Source: Dyadobacter chenwenxiniae (GTDB lineage: Bacteria; Bacteroidota; Bacteroidia; Cytophagales; Spirosomataceae). From it: 64,000 nucleotides of DNA. Both the position numbers and the translations under genes were made by a program. The notes beneath the pieces were generated by a model, which did not search any database, was not told the origin of the DNA, and saw only the letters and a program-made list of their open reading frames with translations. The DNA lies in NCBI RefSeq assembly GCF_022869785.1, contig NZ_CP094997.1:6453001-6517000 (forward strand), in the 5' to 3' direction. Positions 59,778 through 64,000 of this stretch are shown here, one piece after another; position 1 is the first letter of the stretch; every line of letters starts with the position of its first letter.

Positions 59778-60554
59778 ATGAAACGAATCACACTTCAATT
59801 TTCATCCCTGCTCACAGCGCTTTTTCTATTTGCTTTTTCCTGCCAGGATCACCGCGATCCGGATCCCGAGCCAATTGCAGAAGATGCAAGAATCAGGACC
59901 TTAGAAATCACAAATCCAGGTCAGGTTATCAATGATCTTAATTTCAGGCTTTATATCGAGACATTAGGCACCGAGCCAATTACAGAATATGGTATTTTAC
60001 TGTCATTTAAATCAACCAATAGCGATGAATTTGCAGCAGTTCCCACACTTGGTAACGAATTTAGCAGCCCATTGAAATTCGAGTATGGCGCAACTGCCGG
60101 CGAGCACATTCACTTGCAAGAATCAGTAGGCTTTGATGATTTCGAAACACTTTATTACCGCGCTTACGCGAAAACAGGAAACGGAAAAGTGGTTTATGGT
60201 GATGCAATGGAATACACACCACTGAATGTCCCTAAATTTGGATCCTTCGCATTGTCATCAAGCCAGAATGTGCCGGCAACTGCCAAGTTGGAGATCGTTG
60301 GTTTGGGAACTGTTCAAGTTGAAGAATATGGCGTTGCTTATTCTTACAGAACCGCACCAAGCGGAGCAGTTAATGTTAGTCCAAAGCTAGCGGACAGAAC
60401 TGTTTCTTATAAACTGCCAGTGAGTGTAAGCGCACATTCTGTTAACCTGCCTATCAAAGAAGGCAAATTTGACAAATTGTATGCAAGGCCATTCATGAGA
60501 TTGAAAAACGCTAAAATATATTACGGAAGCGTTAAGAGTCTGAACGGTAATTAA
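59778..60554 (+). CDS. Lipoprotein of unknown function
   Basis: About 258 residues with a signal peptide and lipobox (LFLFAFSC) placing the lipid-bearing Cys near residue 22. The mature protein starts with QDHRDPDPEP and then has two similar beta-rich halves, one with ITEYGILLSFKSTNSDEF and one with VEEYGVAYSYRTAPSG, each ending with an aromatic-rich strand (LYYRAYAKTGNGKVVYG; LYARPFMRLKNAKIYYG). This looks like two fibronectin-type or IPT-like repeats. ATG 59778 is used since it begins the signal; a TTG 12 codons earlier is also in frame. No family was recognised. Confidence 0.7.
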   Translation: MKRITLQFSSLLTALFLFAFSCQDHRDPDPEPIAEDARIRTLEITNPGQVINDLNFRLYIETLGTEPITEYGILLSFKSTNSDEFAAVPTLGNEFSSPLKFEYGATAGEHIHLQESVGFDDFETLYYRAYAKTGNGKVVYGDAMEYTPLNVPKFGSFALSSSQNVPATAKLEIVGLGTVQVEEYGVAYSYRTAPSGAVNVSPKLADRTVSYKLPVSVSAHSVNLPIKEGKFDKLYARPFMRLKNAKIYYGSVKSLNGN

Positions 60555-60565
60555 GCAGTTCACCT

Positions 60566-60625
60566 GTCACATTGAGCGGAGTCGAAATGCTTGCACGACG
60601 CGGCTTCGACTCCGCTCAGCTTGAC
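60566..60625. repeat. REP-like inverted repeat
   Basis: TGAGCGGAGTCGAA (60573-60586) is matched exactly by its reverse complement (60605-60618), with partly matching flanks that extend it to about 60566-60625. GCTCAGCTTGAC also recurs at about 60639-60650. Such elements with the core CTTCGACTCCGCTCA are spread through many Bacteroidota genomes; that is general knowledge. It lies between the unknown lipoprotein and the MOSC gene. Confidence 0.75.
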
Positions 60626-60703
60626 AAGTTGGTGAACGCTCAGCTTGACGATTTGTTAAATCTCTTAGCCTAACAAATCAATCTCTCCTACATTAGCAAA
60701 CTG

Positions 60704-61501
60704 TCACTCCACAACTTCCAGTGCATCCCCTTCCCTAATAATCCCAAAGTTGCTGGCCACCAGGTTTTGCCCGAATAAAACCTTATTATTAATGCGCCTG
60801 TAACTTGCCAGTGTTTTTAGCGGTTCAGCGCCTTTTTGCCCGGTGGCGGGATCTACAGTGGTAAGCACGCAGCGGGCGCAGGGTTTTACAATTTCAAAAT
60901 CCAAGTCTCCAATTCGGATTCGCTTCCATTGATCTTCTTCGAATGGTAACGTTTCAGTTATAACGAAATTGGGACGAAAGCGGATCATTGAAATCGGTTC
61001 GTCGAGCCGGGTGTTGAGATCGTCCAGTGAAGCCTGAGAAATAACAAGAAACGGGTAACCATCTGCGAAACTCACGATTTCACCGTTTTGGGCGTATTTT
61101 GGATCCGCTTTTCGCTCGGTCGATTCAGGCATCATGACCAGCCTTACGTTCTGCCCCAGTTGAGAAGAAAGCCACACATCTGCTTCGTCCATTACAGTAA
61201 CAGCCTCCACAACATCATCCCAGACCTTGACGGACAAAGTTTCACCAGACACAGGCTCATAAGGAACCGTAATGTTGCTTTCAGGATTATTCCGCTCAAA
61301 TATTTTTAACCCATCCTTTTCCAGTGCAACATCAATCAGTGCCATCTGATGGAAAACACGCTGCGTTATAAAGGTGTTGTTTTCATCAATGATCAGCCAA
61401 CGACGGTCATATTGCAATCCCTTTTTTTCTGTTTTAGCTTCTTTCAGCCTAATCCCACCCAGGGACTTGACCGGATAGATCCAAATTTCTGATACACGCA
61501 T
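60704..61501 (-). CDS. MOSC-domain protein (YcbX/mARC-like)
   Basis: A 265-residue molybdenum-cofactor sulfurase C-terminal type protein. The N-terminal MOSC_N barrel begins VSEIWIYPVKSLGGIRL, and the MOSC domain follows from about residue 125, with RFRPNFVIT, and the Cys pair Cys208-Ala-Arg-Cys211-Val-Leu-Thr-Thr-Val-Asp, one of which should bind the molybdenum. Enzymes of this kind reduce N-hydroxylated compounds. It lies 31 bp after the start of the tsaD end on the same strand and may be co-transcribed with tsaD; ATG 61501. Confidence 0.9.
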   Translation of the reverse strand: MRVSEIWIYPVKSLGGIRLKEAKTEKKGLQYDRRWLIIDENNTFITQRVFHQMALIDVALEKDGLKIFERNNPESNITVPYEPVSGETLSVKVWDDVVEAVTVMDEADVWLSSQLGQNVRLVMMPESTERKADPKYAQNGEIVSFADGYPFLVISQASLDDLNTRLDEPISMIRFRPNFVITETLPFEEDQWKRIRIGDLDFEIVKPCARCVLTTVDPATGQKGAEPLKTLASYRRINNKVLFGQNLVASNFGIIREGDALEVVE

Positions 61502-61532
61502 GCTTAATGTATATTTTTATTCATGACTATTC

Positions 61533-62531
61533 TTAAAACTCCATCCGCGCCAATGGACTTACTGTTTGGTCGGTGAACTCATTGGCTTCAAACTTGTAAT
61601 GTGCCGCCATCGCAATCATGGCCGCATTATCCGTGCAATATGCAAAGGCTGGAATGTACACCTTCCAGCCCAGTTTCTCTCCCAATTGAAGCAGCGACAT
61701 CCTCAATCCCGAGTTAGCAGAAACGCCACCCGCAATGGCGATTTCCTTGATCCCGGTTTCCATCGATGCCTTTTTGAGTTTTTTCAAAAGAATATCCACC
61801 AATGTAAATTGGATGCTCGCACAGATATCATTGATATTTTGAGTGATAAAATCCGGATTCTCCCTTACCTGTTTTTGCAGAAAATACATAAACGAAGTTT
61901 TAATCCCGCTGAAAGAAAAATCCAGCCCAGGCATTTCAGGAAGCGGAAACGGATAGGCATGAGGGTTTCCCAGCGCTGCGTATTTATCAATTAATGGTCC
62001 ACCCGGATAGGGCAGGTCGAGTAATTTGGCTGTTTTATCGAATGCTTCACCTACTGCGTCGTCTTTTGTTTCGCCAATAATCTCCATTTCGAGTGGGCCG
62101 GTGACCTTCACAATTTGCGTATGCCCGCCGCTTACGGTCAGGCATAGGAACGGAAACGCGGGTTTAGGATCGTCAATGAAGTGTGCCAGCACGTGCGCCT
62201 GCATGTGGTTGATTTCGATCAAAGGAATGTTGAGCCCCAACGCCATGGATTTGGCAAACGAAGTCCCCACCAGCAAAGCACCTAATAAACCCGGTCCTTT
62301 GGTAAAAGCAATGGCATCCAGGTCTTTTTTTGTTACTTTTGCATCTTTCAACGCTTTATCTACCACAGGCAGAATGTGTTGCTGGTGGGCACGGGAAGCA
62401 AGTTCGGGAACAACGCCGCCATATTGTGTGTGAATCAGTTGCGTAGCAACAACATTGGAGCAGATTTTCCCGTTAGTGATTACGGCTGCGGAGGTTTCGT
62501 CACAAGACGATTCAATGGCGAGGATATTCAT
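61533..62531 (-). CDS. tsaD: tRNA N6-adenosine threonylcarbamoyltransferase TsaD
   Basis: A 332-residue ASKHA-fold protein that transfers the threonylcarbamoyl group to A37 of ANN-decoding tRNAs. It starts NILAIESSCDETSAAV, has the metal motif HMQAHVLAH with its two His, ALLVGTSFAKSMAL, VSGGHTQI, and the late IAGGVSANSGLR and CTDNAAMIA. All family blocks are present. Works with TsaB, TsaE and TsaC elsewhere in the genome. It is divergent from the TamB-like gene, with about 70 bp between starts, an arrangement often seen in this phylum. Confidence 0.96.
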   Translation of the reverse strand: MNILAIESSCDETSAAVITNGKICSNVVATQLIHTQYGGVVPELASRAHQQHILPVVDKALKDAKVTKKDLDAIAFTKGPGLLGALLVGTSFAKSMALGLNIPLIEINHMQAHVLAHFIDDPKPAFPFLCLTVSGGHTQIVKVTGPLEMEIIGETKDDAVGEAFDKTAKLLDLPYPGGPLIDKYAALGNPHAYPFPLPEMPGLDFSFSGIKTSFMYFLQKQVRENPDFITQNINDICASIQFTLVDILLKKLKKASMETGIKEIAIAGGVSANSGLRMSLLQLGEKLGWKVYIPAFAYCTDNAAMIAMAAHYKFEANEFTDQTVSPLARMEF

Positions 62532-62602
62532 AATTGTTGAACTATAGTCGCAAAATTAAGCATTAACAATAAGATAAGCGGTATCCCGCCGCGAAGCTGT
62601 AT

Positions 62603-64000
62603 ATGTTAAAATTCCTGAAGGCGTTTGGTAATGGTCTGATCGTAGTGATCATCTTCGCGCTGCTGGCGTTGGGAATTATTACCATTGCGCTTCAACTCCC
62701 TTCGGTCCAAACATGGGCAGTTCAGCGTGTTACCCGCGACGTTTCCGAAAAACTGGGTTATCCCATCACCATTCAAAAAGTCAATATCAAGTGGTTTGAC
62801 GTCGTTTCGCTTGAAGGAATTTCAGTAAAAGATACGCGCCAGAAGGATATGATCGACGTCGGCCGGATTGACGTCAACCTGGATCTCAATAACATCATTG
62901 AAAATGCTGCGAAAGAAATTTATCTCGATGAGGTAAATGTGTTTCAACCCAATGTGCGGCTGGCGGTGCTGCCTCAATCCGGCTCGCTGAACATTGACGG
63001 CTTTATAGAACGCATTAACCAGCTCACCGCCCCGGCCGTTCCGCGCCCCAAAAACGCACCCGAAAATAATACGCCATTTATTATTGGTAAATCAAAAGTC
63101 ATCGACGGAACATTCCGCTATGACGATCCGCGCCAGCCTCGTGACAGAGGCGCAAGGACATTTGATTACTCTCATTTTGAGTTAAATAAATTAAATGGCG
63201 ACCTGAGAAATTTTCTGGTGCAGGGGGACACGATTTCCTTTCTGGCCAGAAATCTGGAAACGGTTGATAAACAGACCGGCTTGACGATGCATGATCTGAA
63301 ATCGCGCTTTTTGTTTTGTCAAAAGAAGATGGAACTAAAAGAGCTGGACGCACATATCGGCAATTCCCATTTGAAAGACGAAGTCATATTTTATTATAAC
63401 AGATCGGGTGAGCTCGGTGATTTTAACCATAAAGTCCGGATGAAAGGACATTTGGTTGGCAGCCGCATTGACTCGAAGGATCTCGGACTTTTTTCGAGTT
63501 ATGTTGATAAACTAAGTGAAACCTGGCGCATATCCGGCGATTTTAATGGCAAGGTGGACGATTTCATGGTTTCGGACATGGACCTGCATTTCGGAAGAGG
63601 CAGTCGTCTAGTCGGGAATGTTGGTTTTCAGGGACTTCCCACGATAGAAGGCGTGAAAATGGACATTCAATTGTCGCTTTCGAAAGTGGAGCCGATGGAC
63701 ATTGTCCAGTATTATCCTGAATGGGATATGCATGAGAAACTTTCAAAATTTGGGCTTACGTTGCTGGATGGCACATTCAAGGGAACGCTCGAAGATTTCG
63801 CGCTGAATGCTTCCGCTTCCTCGGATATGGGCGAAGTGGCGGGCGATCTTGTGTTTCACATTGCCGACGCGCAGTCGACAACTTATTCAGGGACGATTAA
63901 AACGGCTGCATTTAAGTTGGGGAAGTTGCTGGATGACGAGGAAACCTGGCAGGAACTGGACTTCGACGGAAAGGTTTTTGGAAAAGGAACAGAGCTGAAA
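62603..64000 (+). CDS. TamB-like translocation/assembly protein (C-terminus beyond window)
   Basis: An open frame of 466 codons runs from ATG 62603 to the window edge. The start is an N-terminal membrane helix (NGLIVVIIFALLALGIITIAL), then the early AsmA/TamB pattern: VQRVTRDVSEKLGYPITIQKVNIKWFD, ISVKDTRQKDMIDVGRIDVNLDL, and repeated short beta strands after it. Such proteins span the periplasm as a long beta-groove and carry lipids or outer membrane proteins. The diagnostic C-terminal DUF490/TamB domain is not in the window, so the name rests on the N-terminal part and the divergent tsaD gene. Confidence 0.82.
   Translation, partial: MLKFLKAFGNGLIVVIIFALLALGIITIALQLPSVQTWAVQRVTRDVSEKLGYPITIQKVNIKWFDVVSLEGISVKDTRQKDMIDVGRIDVNLDLNNIIENAAKEIYLDEVNVFQPNVRLAVLPQSGSLNIDGFIERINQLTAPAVPRPKNAPENNTPFIIGKSKVIDGTFRYDDPRQPRDRGARTFDYSHFELNKLNGDLRNFLVQGDTISFLARNLETVDKQTGLTMHDLKSRFLFCQKKMELKELDAHIGNSHLKDEVIFYYNRSGELGDFNHKVRMKGHLVGSRIDSKDLGLFSSYVDKLSETWRISGDFNGKVDDFMVSDMDLHFGRGSRLVGNVGFQGLPTIEGVKMDIQLSLSKVEPMDIVQYYPEWDMHEKLSKFGLTLLDGTFKGTLEDFALNASASSDMGEVAGDLVFHIADAQSTTYSGTIKTAAFKLGKLLDDEETWQELDFDGKVFGKGTELK

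Overview
This window is from the chromosome of a Bacteroidota bacterium, most likely a Cytophagales/Spirosomaceae member of the Dyadobacter type; the genus is an inference. The phylum call rests on three TonB-dependent receptors (two with carboxypeptidase-like N-terminal domains), a fused lpxC-fabZ gene inside lpxD-lpxC/fabZ-lpxA, a type IX secretion sorting domain on one esterase, a promoter matching TTTG-N19-TAnnTTTG (22063-22093), and the scarcity of Shine-Dalgarno sequences. Several starts are TTG or GTG and are the only ones possible. There is no rRNA, CRISPR array, integrase or intact insertion sequence. One tRNA gene is present.

Layout. 1-3800 (minus): a GT87/DUF2029-like membrane protein cut by the left edge, a RES/Xre toxin-antitoxin pair with a 13-bp palindrome at its start, a secreted esterase and a secreted unknown protein. 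3800-11400 (plus): two large paralogous PVC-type dehydrogenase-like proteins, only the first with a cytochrome c domain, separated by a ParE-type toxin-antitoxin pair and followed by a Tat-exported sugar-isomerase-like protein. 11400-22000: a small CBM48 protein, a TonB receptor, DoxX, aldo/keto reductase, M23 peptidase, a PLP enzyme, a YgiB/YgiC-like pair, an SDR and a cupin. 22100-31500 (plus): a secreted unknown, then an apparent operon of two AhpD-like proteins, a TonB receptor and an MFS transporter closed by a terminator, then a DUF3179 protein with a FecA-like receptor.

31500-38800 (minus) is the most accessory-looking part. It holds a 1999-residue SpvB/FG-GAP/RHS protein with a distinct C-terminal tail, a small AT-rich gene 7 bp downstream that is a candidate immunity gene, and a secreted dockerin-like protein that starts with one RHS/YD repeat. 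38900-46800 carries a flavin-binding protein and a hemicellulose-type set: CE15-like glucuronoyl esterase, GH43 hydrolase, SASA-type acetylesterase with a T9SS tail, and an SGNH-like lipoprotein whose catalytic residues look lost. 47000-54200 has small membrane proteins (one resembling a piece of cytochrome oxidase subunit I without its heme ligands), an ECF sigma operon, and PadR plus an FtsX/MacB-type permease.

54200-55000 is a scarred stretch: a possible transposase remnant, a CAT-anticodon tRNA, a partial copy of that tRNA and a 14-bp tandem repeat. From 55000 to the end the content is core: HD phosphohydrolase, lipid A genes, an unknown lipoprotein, a MOSC protein, tsaD, and divergently from tsaD the start of a TamB-like protein cut by the right edge.
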